The notes beneath the pieces were generated by a model that saw only the letters and a program-made list of their open reading frames with translations, did no database searches and was not told the origin of the DNA. 57,341 nt of DNA from a virus: positions 1-57,341 of IMG/VR virus record IMGVR_UViG_3300020034_000017, one strand, 5' to 3'. Shown here piece by piece: positions 40,790 through 47,567 of the stretch (position 1 is the stretch's first letter; each line of letters begins with the position of its first letter). The position numbers and the translations under genes were made by a program.

Positions 40790-41160
40790 TGCCGAGTGGG
40801 AGATAAAGACGGAAAACGAAGCAGACCAAACTCTGAAATAGGAGACCGCTTGTGGATACAGATCGGCTGACGCAACTAAGTCAGGTAGCCCACTACATTC
40901 TAAAGCTGCACGTTATCAGCGGCGATAGACGGCGATGATATCCTAACAGTGACGCCCATCAGCTTATCGATACTGCCCCACTCAACGATGGGTAAGTCGG
41001 TAGGAACCACTGGTGAGAAAACGAGCTGAGCAGATGGAGCCGCATTACTAAGTGTAGACATTGTATGCAGTGTGGTGTGGGTGCCGGCGCGTCTACCTCG
41101 GCAGATAACGAACCCACAATACCACACTCATATTCCAAAACTCACTCAAAGGAGTTGTTG
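40790..41160 (+). other. Intergenic region with strong hairpin (possible structured RNA)
   Basis: About 370 bases with no convincing gene. A 28-codon frame from GTG 40852 (RBS ATAGGAGACCGC) to 40938 is possible. CCCAT/ATGGG pair at about 40953 and 40988. The main element is a 13-bp stem with a 3-base bulge: GTGTGG-TGTGGGT (41070-41082) and ACCCACA-ATA-CCACAC (41112-41127), 33 bases before the next gene. It could be a terminator-like or regulatory hairpin. Confidence 0.4.
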
Positions 41161-41376
41161 ATGCCCGCTAAGAAGTTCATGCTCTTCGAAGACAATGAAG
41201 ATGGCACCACCACCTTGACCATTAACATGGCCGGTGAAGAGGAACTGACTTTTGTCATTCCTTTTGGTCTCGAAGAATTTGGGAACATGATTCCCCAGTC
41301 CACGATGGACGAAACAGCGGCCTTGACCATTGCGAATGTGATCCCAATCCCGAACGATGTAACCGGCGGCTTCTGA
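41161..41376 (+). CDS. Small hypothetical protein (71 aa)
   Basis: 71 residues after AAAGGAGTTGTTG. Strand-rich, acidic (KKFMLFEDNEDGTTTLTINM, ELTFVIPFGLEEF). A preceding hairpin may regulate it. An in-frame ATG at 41065 would start inside the hairpin and is rejected. No family recognised. Confidence 0.55.
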   Translation: MPAKKFMLFEDNEDGTTTLTINMAGEEELTFVIPFGLEEFGNMIPQSTMDETAALTIANVIPIPNDVTGGF

Positions 41377-41386
41377 AAGGAGGACC

Positions 41387-41962
41387 GTGTACACCTTTCC
41401 AAGCGAAGAGATCATCAAAACGTGTCATGACGCGACTCCAAACGACATGTATCCAAACAAGCATCCGTGGATTGTCGTGTTGGAGGAGTACCTGAGCGAG
41501 CAGATCTGTGACGAGATCATTGCCCGAGGTATTACTGAGGAGGCATATCGGTTCCCACAGTGCAACGCCGCGACCAGAGAACTCGAGATGCGAGCTCATC
41601 ATGAGCTGAAGCCGATTGCCGAAGTCATCGCCGATGTGAACCGGATGTTCTGGCAGTACAAGCTGGGGAATAACTGGACCGCTTGGATGCAGACATATCG
41701 TGAGAACGACAGCTACGAACCACACTTGGATGGATCAATCGGGCAGACACGAAAGCTGACCGCGATCGCGTTGCTCACTGATTCGAGCTACTACGTCGGC
41801 GGTGATCTGCTGTTCTATATCCATCCACACACCTTTCACGCTCCTCGACTCAGAGGGACCGTCATCGTGTTTCCTCACTGGGTGATCCATGAGGTAAAGG
41901 AAGTAAAAGCAGGCAATCGACAGACGATCAACCTTGGCGTCTGGGGTCCACCTTTCCAATAG
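41387..41962 (+). CDS. 2-oxoglutarate/Fe(II)-dependent oxygenase
   Basis: 191 residues, GTG start after GAAAGGAGGACC. The prolyl-4-hydroxylase-like fold shows the iron ligands His113 and Asp115 (YEPHLDGS), His168 (HWVIHEV) and the 2-oxoglutarate-binding Arg178 (AGNRQTINLGVWG), all in proper order and spacing. It should hydroxylate a protein side chain, a nucleotide or a DNA base. Phage members can take part in base modification, but no partner enzyme such as a thymidylate synthase homologue is seen here, so the substrate is unknown. Confidence 0.8.
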   Translation: MYTFPSEEIIKTCHDATPNDMYPNKHPWIVVLEEYLSEQICDEIIARGITEEAYRFPQCNAATRELEMRAHHELKPIAEVIADVNRMFWQYKLGNNWTAWMQTYRENDSYEPHLDGSIGQTRKLTAIALLTDSSYYVGGDLLFYIHPHTFHAPRLRGTVIVFPHWVIHEVKEVKAGNRQTINLGVWGPPFQ

Positions 41963-41972
41963 GAGGAGTTAG

Positions 41973-42737
41973 ATGATCATAAAAATGGGGTTATTCGATC
42001 TGATAGATCCTCCTCCTGGTCAAGCTGATAAGGTGATCGCGGCGTACCACGCTTGCTCATATCCTTGGCAGAGACTGATCCCGAGGTTGAGAAGTGATCC
42101 GCAAGGGCGGGTTCTGGTCAAGTGGCTGAACACTGGCCAAACCGTTTCTGGTTTGTGGATCTCCGGTACCAACGAGATTCATCTCTCGAATCTGAGCTAC
42201 CACATGCCGTATGACGTCGGTTTTGTTTTCTTGCACGAGGTCGGCCATCTTATCGATTCGGCAACGCTGAACGATGCGGAGAAAGCGGAGCTCATTTCCT
42301 TGATGCACACAATGGCACCTCAGATCGGGCACATCAACCACGATCATCCAGATGCTGGACACACCAGCGAGATCTGGAACAACTCCTCAGAACCATACAT
42401 GGCTCGCATCAAGGAGGCATTTGCGGATCTGTTTGTAGCGACCTTCGCACCAACGGTCTACAATGGCACAAGCGGTGGCCCAGCCTCAGAAGAACATTTC
42501 TTCAGGTTCGTCCACTGGGTACAGAATTTAGATTTCGTTCGACAGATAGTCCTTCAAAGGAGGATCCAAGTGTTTTCAGACGTACCTGCCACACACACGC
42601 ATGTTGAAGGTATCGAGTGGGCAGCCGGTCAGGGAATCGTTTCGGGTTATCCGGACGGTACCTTCAAGCCGAACGACCCGGTGAGCCGAGGCGCATTCGC
42701 AACCATGCTCAAGCGATACGACGATCTGCAACCCTAA
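41973..42737 (+). CDS. Zinc metallopeptidase-like protein with C-terminal SLH domain
   Basis: 254 residues after AGGAGGAGTTAG. HEVGH (residues 88-92) is a zincin active site, with a second Glu in KEAFADLFVATF about 60 residues later as probable third ligand. The last 55 residues form one S-layer homology domain (FSDVPATHTHVEGIEWAAGQG, GYPDGTFKPNDPVSRGAFATML). No signal peptide is visible, so it is either released by lysis, carried in virions, or acts inside. SLH domains bind cell-wall polymers, so host-surface attack or virion attachment are options. Confidence 0.75.
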   Translation: MIIKMGLFDLIDPPPGQADKVIAAYHACSYPWQRLIPRLRSDPQGRVLVKWLNTGQTVSGLWISGTNEIHLSNLSYHMPYDVGFVFLHEVGHLIDSATLNDAEKAELISLMHTMAPQIGHINHDHPDAGHTSEIWNNSSEPYMARIKEAFADLFVATFAPTVYNGTSGGPASEEHFFRFVHWVQNLDFVRQIVLQRRIQVFSDVPATHTHVEGIEWAAGQGIVSGYPDGTFKPNDPVSRGAFATMLKRYDDLQP

Positions 42738-42752
42738 TCGAATAAGGAGATT

Positions 42753-42980
42753 TTGATGATTGATAATGAAGAACTCCAGTTCCGTAAGGACGCCCTTGCG
42801 GAAGCTCAGAAGATCGTAGACCCGGTTGTCGCCAAGTTCCCGCCAGAGGAATACCGAGTGACTCATTCCCCGGCAGTTGTCTTCTCTGTGCCGGCTGGTT
42901 CGACGGTTACGCCTGTCGAGACGGTGCTGCGCCTGTACATGGATATTGGCGAATGGCTTCTGAAGGAGCACAAGGACTGA
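42753..42980 (+). CDS. Hypothetical protein (75 aa)
   Basis: 75 residues after AAGGAGATTTTG. A helix (ELQFRKDALAEAQKIVDPVVAKF), two strands and a final helix. It ends by overlap with the next gene (TGATG). No family recognised. Confidence 0.5.
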   Translation: MMIDNEELQFRKDALAEAQKIVDPVVAKFPPEEYRVTHSPAVVFSVPAGSTVTPVETVLRLYMDIGEWLLKEHKD

Positions 42981-43141
42981 TGCCGATCATCCTCGCCATT
43001 GCTGTTGTGTTCTTTCTTATCTGCTTGTTTACTGGTGTACTCAGGCGGAACAAGTTCTACGACCTAGCTGTCGTTGTGTGGATCGGCTTTGCAGCATGGG
43101 CGATGTACATGTCGTACCTTCTGTCGCAATACCATTCGTAG
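42980..43141 (+). CDS. Two-span membrane protein (53 aa)
   Basis: 53 residues starting at ATG in the preceding stop. Two hydrophobic helices (IILAIAVVFFLICLFTGVL and LAVVVWIGFAAWAMYMSYLL) separated by RRNKFYD. Small two-span proteins are common in phages and can alter the host membrane; function unknown. Confidence 0.55.
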   Translation: MPIILAIAVVFFLICLFTGVLRRNKFYDLAVVVWIGFAAWAMYMSYLLSQYHS

Positions 43142-43177
43142 ACGCCCACCCACCACCCCATTTCAAAGGAGATAATT

Positions 43178-43471
43178 GTGGTAGATTTGTTCAACGAGAA
43201 CTCTCTCCGAGCAGACATTTCAAAAACGTGGGGAGAGCATGGGGCTCATATCGACGTGTTTGATATGATGCTCAAGAAGATGAAGGAAGTTCCAGCTCTC
43301 ATCGAAATTGATGTCCAGCCAATGACAACCGAAGAACCAGCTCGATGGTCTGTGAAGATCAACTCGAAGGAGCGCAGCGGATTTCCTGACGAAGAGTTTC
43401 CCGATCTTCCGACTTGGGCCGATGCTTTGGAGGCTGTTGCTGACTGGATGCGAAAGGAAGTAAAGTTCTGA
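43178..43471 (+). CDS. Hypothetical protein (97 aa)
   Basis: 97 residues from GTG 43178 after AAAGGAGATAATT. An N-terminal helical part, a strand pair (ALIEIDVQPMTTEEPARWSVKI) and a C-terminal helix. The stop overlaps the next start. No family recognised. Confidence 0.5.
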   Translation: MVDLFNENSLRADISKTWGEHGAHIDVFDMMLKKMKEVPALIEIDVQPMTTEEPARWSVKINSKERSGFPDEEFPDLPTWADALEAVADWMRKEVKF

Positions 43472-43704
43472 TGACAGACATGCTTCTGGAAACTCCAACA
43501 CCTCTTCTGGACGACACACCACAGGATCCAGAGGATTGCAAGCATCTCGTCGATCAGCACAAAAACCAGTGCAACGTGACAGAAGCACGGGTCCTGGGTA
43601 TCGAGGTGGTTGCTTTGTGTGGCTACAAATGGATTCCCAGCAAGGATCCAGAGCCGCTGCCGATGTGCCAAGCGTGCAGCAAGATCTTGGCGGCGATGCC
43701 CTGA
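43471..43704 (+). CDS. DUF3039-like zinc-ribbon protein
   Basis: 77 residues. The pattern CKHLV...VTEARVLGIEVVALCGYKWIPSKDPEPLPMCQACSKIL matches DUF3039, an actinobacterial family with C-x2-H and C-x2-C pairs that should bind zinc. Function is not known. This helps point to an actinobacterial host. Confidence 0.7.
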   Translation: MTDMLLETPTPLLDDTPQDPEDCKHLVDQHKNQCNVTEARVLGIEVVALCGYKWIPSKDPEPLPMCQACSKILAAMP

Positions 43705-43910
43705 TGGTGATTGTGCGAAACACCATATTGGTACTTTCTGTGGCAATCTTGTTTGTTGTTTTCACTTGGCGAATGGCTATTACACTAAGAGATGACCGTC
43801 AAGAACGTCAAACGACTGAGAAGGAGCTGGTCGACGGTGAAGAATGCATGGTCGTTCGCGACTATGCCAAAAGAATTCAAGCAATAGACTGCAACTGGGG
43901 GAATGGTTAA
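43704..43910 (+). CDS. Single-span membrane protein (68 aa)
   Basis: 68 residues. N-terminal span (TILVLSVAILFVVFTW) followed by a charged helix and a C-terminal pair of cysteines (EECMVV, IDCNW). ATG overlaps the previous stop (TGATG). No family recognised. Confidence 0.55.
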   Translation: MVIVRNTILVLSVAILFVVFTWRMAITLRDDRQERQTTEKELVDGEECMVVRDYAKRIQAIDCNWGNG

Positions 43911-44077
43911 TGGGCGCTTGCGAATACGACCACTACCATGGGGACAAGCTCAGCCAGCGTAACATCGAAGTTCGAGAAGAGGATGGATGGAAGTTGCTGA
44001 GCCATGTTGTGACGACTGGCGATGTTCACAACTACACGTTCAAGCGAATGAAGGAGGAGAATGCTGTTTCTCAATGA
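43910..44077 (+). CDS. Hypothetical protein (55 aa)
   Basis: 55 residues; ATG overlaps the TAA of the previous gene. A short alpha/beta protein with a His-rich start (CEYDHYHGDKLS) and a KLLSHVVTTGDVHNYTF strand pair. It overlaps the next gene by 17 bases. No family recognised. Confidence 0.5.
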   Translation: MGACEYDHYHGDKLSQRNIEVREEDGWKLLSHVVTTGDVHNYTFKRMKEENAVSQ

Positions 44078-44315
44078 TGAACGCGACATCGAGTACGAAT
44101 TTCACCTCCTCGATGGGCGACTTGAACGGGGTCATATCCACTTCGGTCGCCTGTATGATGGGTCTGGAATCGCCGGAACCACGTACAAAATGGACGGAAC
44201 TCCAATGGTAGTGGCTCTGGCTTCTGCAGGTAGAAACGCGTTCGAGCGATCACAAATCGAGCCAAGAATCTTCATGCCTTGGTCTTCCATCATGTCGTAC
44301 AAGAAACTCGACTGA
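44061..44315 (+). CDS. Hypothetical protein (84 aa)
   Basis: 84 residues after AAGGAGGAGA. Small beta-rich protein with one basic helix. It ends 6 bases before the tRNA gene. No family recognised. Confidence 0.5.
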   Translation: MLFLNDERDIEYEFHLLDGRLERGHIHFGRLYDGSGIAGTTYKMDGTPMVVALASAGRNAFERSQIEPRIFMPWSSIMSYKKLD

Positions 44316-44321
44316 GCCTTC

Positions 44322-44398
44322 GCCTCTGTAGCTCAGTTGGTTAGAGCAGCGGCCTTTTAAGCCGATGGTCGAAGGTTCGAATCCTTCCAGGGGCACCA
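44322..44398 (+). tRNA. tRNA-Lys (anticodon TTT)
   Basis: Full cloverleaf: acceptor GCCTCTG with CAGGGGC (one G-T pair), D arm GCTC-AGTTGGTTA-GAGC, anticodon arm with loop CTTTTAA, T arm GAAGG-TTCGAAT-CCTTC, discriminator A and an encoded CCA. The anticodon at 34-36 is TTT, reading AAA and AAG. One mismatch (G-A) at the base of the anticodon stem is unusual. An AAA-reading tRNA would help a phage with lower GC than its host. Confidence 0.9.
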
Positions 44399-44424
44399 TA
44401 TTCGACTACCTATTTGGAGGAGCA

Positions 44425-44751
44425 ATGGAAATCGAAGTTCAATACGACGAGACTAGTACCAGCTGGAACCCAAGCGGATCGTACAACCACATGTTCTTGC
44501 TGGCACAGCAGAACTACTTCAACCAAAGGCTCCAGAGCTTCGGTTTTGTGATCCTTAACGAAGTATATGAGGCTCTTGGTATTCCTCGTACGACGCAAGG
44601 ATGCATCACCGGTTGGGTCTTGCTTCACGACGACCATATTGACTTCGGTTTGGATCAGGTGGAGAACTGGTGCGCCGCGACACTGCGTCTGAACGTCAAG
44701 GGGATCATGTTCGGATACATCGACATGATCAACCGGGCGGTGACATCATGA
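44425..44751 (+). CDS. Stand-alone DUF6353-type C-terminal domain
   Basis: 108 residues after TTGGAGGAGCA. The block HMFLLAQQNYFNQRLQSFGF, then VILNEVYEALG, GWVLLHDDHIDFGLD, closely matches the end of the 29817 protein but without its membrane segments. It may be a soluble partner or a competitor of the full-length proteins. Found just after the tRNA gene. Confidence 0.65.
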   Translation: MEIEVQYDETSTSWNPSGSYNHMFLLAQQNYFNQRLQSFGFVILNEVYEALGIPRTTQGCITGWVLLHDDHIDFGLDQVENWCAATLRLNVKGIMFGYIDMINRAVTS

Positions 44752-44990
44752 GCACATATCTACGGATGTGGGAGCTCATCAAGACGTCATCCGTAAAAGA
44801 ACGCGACGACTTTCTCAGAGAACATCCTCGTGCCGAGGGTAAAGACATAGAGTTCCAGGGTCAAACTTTCTTCGACGTTGATCTGCTAGAGGCTATCCGA
44901 AGCTCGCTAAAGACCAGTGATATCGTTTGCGAGAATCCGGAGTGTCCTGACGTTGGCAGATGCGGCGGCGAATGTGCACGGAAATTCTAA
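44748..44990 (+). CDS. Hypothetical protein (80 aa)
   Basis: 80 residues, overlapping the previous gene by ATGA. Charged helical first half and a C-terminal CENPECPDVGRCGGEC cysteine cluster that may bind zinc or iron. No family recognised. Confidence 0.5.
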   Translation: MSTYLRMWELIKTSSVKERDDFLREHPRAEGKDIEFQGQTFFDVDLLEAIRSSLKTSDIVCENPECPDVGRCGGECARKF

Positions 44991-44993
44991 TCA

Positions 44994-45060
44994 GGGGAGG
45001 CTTATCCTCATAGACGAGCTCGGCCGAAGCCGAGGCTGGTGAAATAATCCGGCAAGCCCA
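44994..45060 (+). other. Small structured intergenic element
   Basis: GGCTT (44999-45003) pairs with AAGCC (45054-45058) around CTCGGC-CGAA-GCCGAG (45019-45034), a 6-bp hairpin with a tetraloop. It lies between two genes and just ahead of the start at 45078. It may be a regulatory hairpin or small RNA; it is not a tRNA. Confidence 0.35.
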
Positions 45061-45077
45061 CCACAAGGAGTACCGTA

Positions 45078-45191
45078 ATGTTCGTAATCGAGATGGAGGT
45101 AGAGAAATCCACGCTTAGTAAGAGTGCTGTGATCATTTTCATCGCTCTAACCGAGTACCTTCTCATCCGCAAGATCAAGAGCTTGGAGTAG
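45078..45191 (+). CDS. Small membrane peptide (37 aa)
   Basis: 37 residues after CAAGGAGTACCGTA. One hydrophobic helix (AVIIFIALTEYLLI) flanked by Lys and Glu residues. No family recognised; it is followed 2 bases later by the next gene. Confidence 0.5.
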   Translation: MFVIEMEVEKSTLSKSAVIIFIALTEYLLIRKIKSLE

Positions 45192-45193
45192 AC

Positions 45194-45571
45194 ATGGATG
45201 AACCTATTACCCCGGACGCGTTTCGGGATTCAATTGCGGAAACCGCCGAGCGTCTTGGAGAGCAACTCAAGAGTTCGGTCGCAGCAGAAAGCATGTCCGC
45301 CATGAAAAAAGAAGCCAAGGAGAGATTCAAGATGGTTACAGCAGACAGGGTTTGGATTGCAGTCATCGCCGGCGGAGGTCTGCTCGTTCGCGACCGTCAC
45401 CATCGCAGGAAGATCAAGGAGCTCAAGAAGCTCGCAACGGCTCTTGCCCTCGAGAACGAGTTCCTTCATGCCTTCATCAAGGGCCTCATGGATCCCAGTG
45501 CCGACAAGGCAGAGATCTTGAAAGGTCTCACCGGCAAGCTCCAGAAGCTCAATCTGGCTAGGGCTGCTTGA
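45194..45571 (+). CDS. Helical hypothetical protein (125 aa)
   Basis: 125 residues. Long amphipathic helices with RERFKM-type charge, one apolar stretch (VWIAVIAGGGLLV) and a coiled-coil segment rich in Leu and Lys. Start ATG 45194 lies 2 bases after the previous stop; the stop overlaps the next start (TGATGG). No family recognised. Confidence 0.55.
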   Translation: MDEPITPDAFRDSIAETAERLGEQLKSSVAAESMSAMKKEAKERFKMVTADRVWIAVIAGGGLLVRDRHHRRKIKELKKLATALALENEFLHAFIKGLMDPSADKAEILKGLTGKLQKLNLARAA

Positions 45572-45765
45572 TGGATCTTGACGAACTAGGACGAAAGATC
45601 AACGAAAAGGCAGCTGGACTTCAAGAAGCAATTGAAGAGTTCAGACAGGAGGGAATTGCTGATATTGAGGCTGCCAAAAACGACATGATCCTTGGAGAGA
45701 TCAGAAAGCTCAACACTCGACTCGATGGAATTGAGGCGCGACTTCCTGACCCCGAGGAGGACTGA
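45571..45765 (+). CDS. Coiled-coil hypothetical protein (64 aa)
   Basis: 64 residues, almost entirely one predicted coiled coil (LGRKINEKAAGLQEAIEEF, IRKLNTRLDGIEARL). Such short coiled coils often act as oligomerisation or anti-host factors. Overlaps the next start. No family recognised. Confidence 0.55.
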   Translation: MDLDELGRKINEKAAGLQEAIEEFRQEGIADIEAAKNDMILGEIRKLNTRLDGIEARLPDPEED

Positions 45766-45917
45766 TGAAGTTCGGTAAGAGCAAAGAGAAGAGAACTCGA
45801 CGACGAACGCGGCATTACCTTGCTAGTCCTAAGGGTATCATGCTGAAGAAGCAGATGCGCAGACGACGCGCCAAGAACAAAGTGGCACGGGCTTCGAGGC
45901 AGAAGAATCGGCCATGA
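45765..45917 (+). CDS. Very basic small protein (50 aa)
   Basis: 50 residues with over 20 Arg and Lys, for example EKRTRRRTRHY, and KKQMRRRRAKNK. It would bind nucleic acid or an acidic surface without specificity. ATG overlaps the preceding TGA (TGATG). No family recognised. Confidence 0.55.
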   Translation: MKFGKSKEKRTRRRTRHYLASPKGIMLKKQMRRRRAKNKVARASRQKNRP

Positions 45918-45925
45918 TGTTTACA

Positions 45926-45956
45926 GACCGCAGTAAATACACGCGCTATAATGAGG
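45926..45956 (+). promoter_or_regulatory. Repeated-type promoter P7
   Basis: CCGCA-GTAAA-TACACG-CGC-TATAAT-GAGG, 9 bases after the preceding gene. It drives a unit with only a 12-codon frame. Confidence 0.65.
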
Positions 45957-45970
45957 AAAGGAGGAACCAC

Positions 45971-46009
45971 ATGCGCCGTATTCGCGGAGTTGAATGGGGA
46001 GGCAAGTAG
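45971..46009 (+). CDS. 12-residue peptide MRRIRGVEWGGK
   Basis: ATG to TAG, 12 codons, preceded by AAAGGAGGAACCAC, an almost perfect ribosome site. The unit has its own promoter (P7) and its own terminator, so the predicted transcript is about 90 bases. The peptide is basic with one Trp. Possible roles are a signalling or inhibitor peptide, a toxin-like peptide, a leader peptide or an accident within a small RNA gene. Confidence 0.45.
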   Translation: MRRIRGVEWGGK

Positions 46010-46013
46010 CCTC

Positions 46014-46048
46014 AAAAGCTGGGGATCCCTACGGGGATTCTCAGTTTT
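46014..46048 (+). terminator. Intrinsic terminator T4
   Basis: AAAAGCTGGGGATCCC and GGGGATTCTCAGTTTT form an 11-bp stem with two G-T pairs and a TAC loop, flanked by A and T runs. It ends the 12-codon unit. Confidence 0.75.
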
Positions 46049-46060
46049 ACAACCATATAC

Positions 46061-46090
46061 GCTCGCAGTTCCTACATGGTGTATTATGGA
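46061..46090 (+). promoter_or_regulatory. Repeated-type promoter P8
   Basis: CTCGCA-GTTCC-TACATG-GTG-TATTAT-GG, following terminator T4 and 22 bases before the next start codon. Confidence 0.65.
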
Positions 46091-46111
46091 GACCACTATG
46101 AAAGGACTACA

Positions 46112-46297
46112 ATGCGAAAGATGCACTTGCTAAACAAGAACAACCCGCAACGTCCATTCTGTGCAGCTCGCATTGACATGATTCGAAACGGTTTCGATAC
46201 AACCGAAATCGAAGAAGAAGTTACATGCCGGCTTTGCAGGATGACGCTGGGGTTGCTCGAAGATACAAGAGGCAACTGGGACAACAGAACCAAGTAG
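46112..46297 (+). CDS. Small zinc-motif protein (61 aa)
   Basis: 61 residues after GAAAGGACTAC. A Cys pair VTCRLCRMTLG and an earlier FCAARIDM give a C-x-n-C-x2-C pattern that may bind zinc. Own promoter and terminator. No family recognised. Confidence 0.55.
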   Translation: MRKMHLLNKNNPQRPFCAARIDMIRNGFDTTEIEEEVTCRLCRMTLGLLEDTRGNWDNRTK

Positions 46298-46303
46298 AAA
46301 TCC

Positions 46304-46336
46304 AAAAGTGAGAGTGCTAACAAGCATTCTCATTTT
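46304..46336 (+). terminator. Intrinsic terminator T5
   Basis: AAAAGTGAGAGTGC, loop TAACAA, GCATTCTCATTTT: the same stem as T1 and T3, 20 kb away. Confidence 0.8.
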
Positions 46337-46338
46337 CG

Positions 46339-46368
46339 CACGCAGAGCGTACATGCTTTGTAATGAGA
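46339..46368 (+). promoter_or_regulatory. Repeated-type promoter P9
   Basis: CACGCA-GAGCG-TACATG-CTT-TGTAAT-GAGA after terminator T5. A long leader of about 115 bases precedes the gene at 46486. Confidence 0.7.
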
Positions 46369-46485
46369 AGAGGAGACCACCCCGATAGGAACCCAATGGA
46401 CAAGCGCCAATCAATGCAAATTGAGAAGGCTCGTAACAAGATCCTGGATGGTAACATCTACTCTATTTTTTCTCTAGGAGGAAAC

Positions 46486-46701
46486 ATGGTAATTATCAAG
46501 GTTAGTTTCACCAATCTTCACTTGATTACCGCATTAAATGCTGGGGTGATCCCGAACATCGATGAAGAGAACCCTATGTTTTTGATCATGGAGAGCGGAG
46601 AGGTAAATCGCATCATCTCGTCAGAGGAGCTACATGAGATTTCTACTACGAAGAAGTTGAATTTGAGAACGGTAGAGATTTTCTACGCATCTTTTACATA
46701 G
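46486..46701 (+). CDS. Hypothetical protein (71 aa)
   Basis: 71 residues from ATG 46486 after CTAGGAGGAAAC. Two earlier in-frame starts exist (46363, 46396), of which 46396 could add 30 residues, but 46486 has much the best ribosome site. The protein has a strand-helix-strand pattern (VIIKVSFTNLHLITALNAGVIP). The next promoter overlaps its stop. No family recognised. Confidence 0.5.
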   Translation: MVIIKVSFTNLHLITALNAGVIPNIDEENPMFLIMESGEVNRIISSEELHEISTTKKLNLRTVEIFYASFT

Positions 46702-46713
46702 GTTGTAATGGAG
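46684..46713 (+). promoter_or_regulatory. Repeated-type promoter P10
   Basis: ACGCA-TCTTT-TACATA-GGT-TGTAAT-GGAG, overlapping the end of the coding sequence before it. Confidence 0.6.
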
Positions 46714-46831
46714 ACTAACCCACAGAAACGACTTGTCGAGACGAAGACTCTAATCCAGTCAGAAGCGTGGCACGGATCGAATCCCGGCATTGGTAAAACA
46801 GTTGATTATCTCCAAATTGAAAAGGAGTTCG

Positions 46832-47149
46832 ATGATGGGTAATGATAGATATGAATATGTGTGGGTTGAAATCTACTCAGACCAGCTCAATAAATTAGGC
46901 AATGAAGGTTGGCGGGTTGTGCCTGGAGTTTTTAATCAGCGATCCCGAGACAACGCGCCTTCTGTTTTGATGGAGCTGACAAAGGAACCGAAAGAGACAA
47001 AAGTTATGGGTGATGACCTCGAGATCAAAGAAGAAACACCCGTCGAAACGTGTGGAGCAACAAGAGCGGCCAGGTGGGCAGCCCGTGCGACATGCTCGTT
47101 CCCTAAGCATGGTCCAGATACCCCACATTCGTGGGTAGCAACCACTTAG
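46832..47149 (+). CDS. Hypothetical protein (105 aa)
   Basis: 105 residues after AAAAGGAGTTCG. The first half is a small alpha/beta domain resembling short phage DUF1737/DUF4177-like folds (YEYVWVEIYSDQLNKLGNEGWRVV). The second half has Cys and His residues (VETCGATRAARWAARATCSFPKHG). The ATG at 46835 is an alternative. Preceded by a leader of about 120 bases from P10. Confidence 0.55.
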   Translation: MMGNDRYEYVWVEIYSDQLNKLGNEGWRVVPGVFNQRSRDNAPSVLMELTKEPKETKVMGDDLEIKEETPVETCGATRAARWAARATCSFPKHGPDTPHSWVATT

Positions 47150-47158
47150 GAGAAACCA

Positions 47159-47356
47159 ATGGAGCGATCCCAAAGATACTTGTGCCCGAGCTGCGGTTGG
47201 GGTACAACGTTACAACCGAAGGCAGATGTATCAACCGAGGAGTTCCAGCTCAACCTCAAAGAATCTGTGCCTTGCGGTAACAAAGACCAAAACTGCAAGG
47301 ACTACGCTGTGAAGCAGCGCTATATTGTGAAGGAGGTGAAAGATGCCGCCGATTGA
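47159..47356 (+). CDS. Small zinc-ribbon protein (65 aa)
   Basis: 65 residues after AGGAGAAACCA. CPSCGWG near the start and VPCGNKDQNCKDY further on give a two-pair zinc ribbon (C-x2-C, C-x6-C). It may bind nucleic acid. It overlaps the next gene by 14 bases. Confidence 0.55.
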   Translation: MERSQRYLCPSCGWGTTLQPKADVSTEEFQLNLKESVPCGNKDQNCKDYAVKQRYIVKEVKDAAD

Positions 47357-47555
47357 TCGCAACAACGCAGATGCAATCGAGACACGAGCAAAGTTTCGAT
47401 ATGATATGGATCCTGTCTTCAAGGCGACAGTGGATCTAGCTGTTAAGCTCTCGATTCCAACCACACTTAATGTCAACGTGGCTTTACGAATCGCGTTGGA
47501 GGAGCAAGCAATTGCTTCTGCTAGCATCGCTTTGGTGTTACACGACGAAACCTAA
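47343..47555 (+). CDS. Helical hypothetical protein (70 aa)
   Basis: 70 residues after GGAGGTGAAAG. Helical with one apolar half (TLNVNVALRIALEEQAIASASIALVL). Could form a ribbon-helix-helix-like dimer, but key residues are not evident. No family recognised. Confidence 0.5.
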   Translation: MPPIDRNNADAIETRAKFRYDMDPVFKATVDLAVKLSIPTTLNVNVALRIALEEQAIASASIALVLHDET

Positions 47556-47567
47556 GGAGGTTCTATT

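Noticed and set aside
46760-46800. tRNA-like string GGATCGAATCCC
   Set aside because: No matching acceptor, D arm or anticodon arm can be drawn around it.
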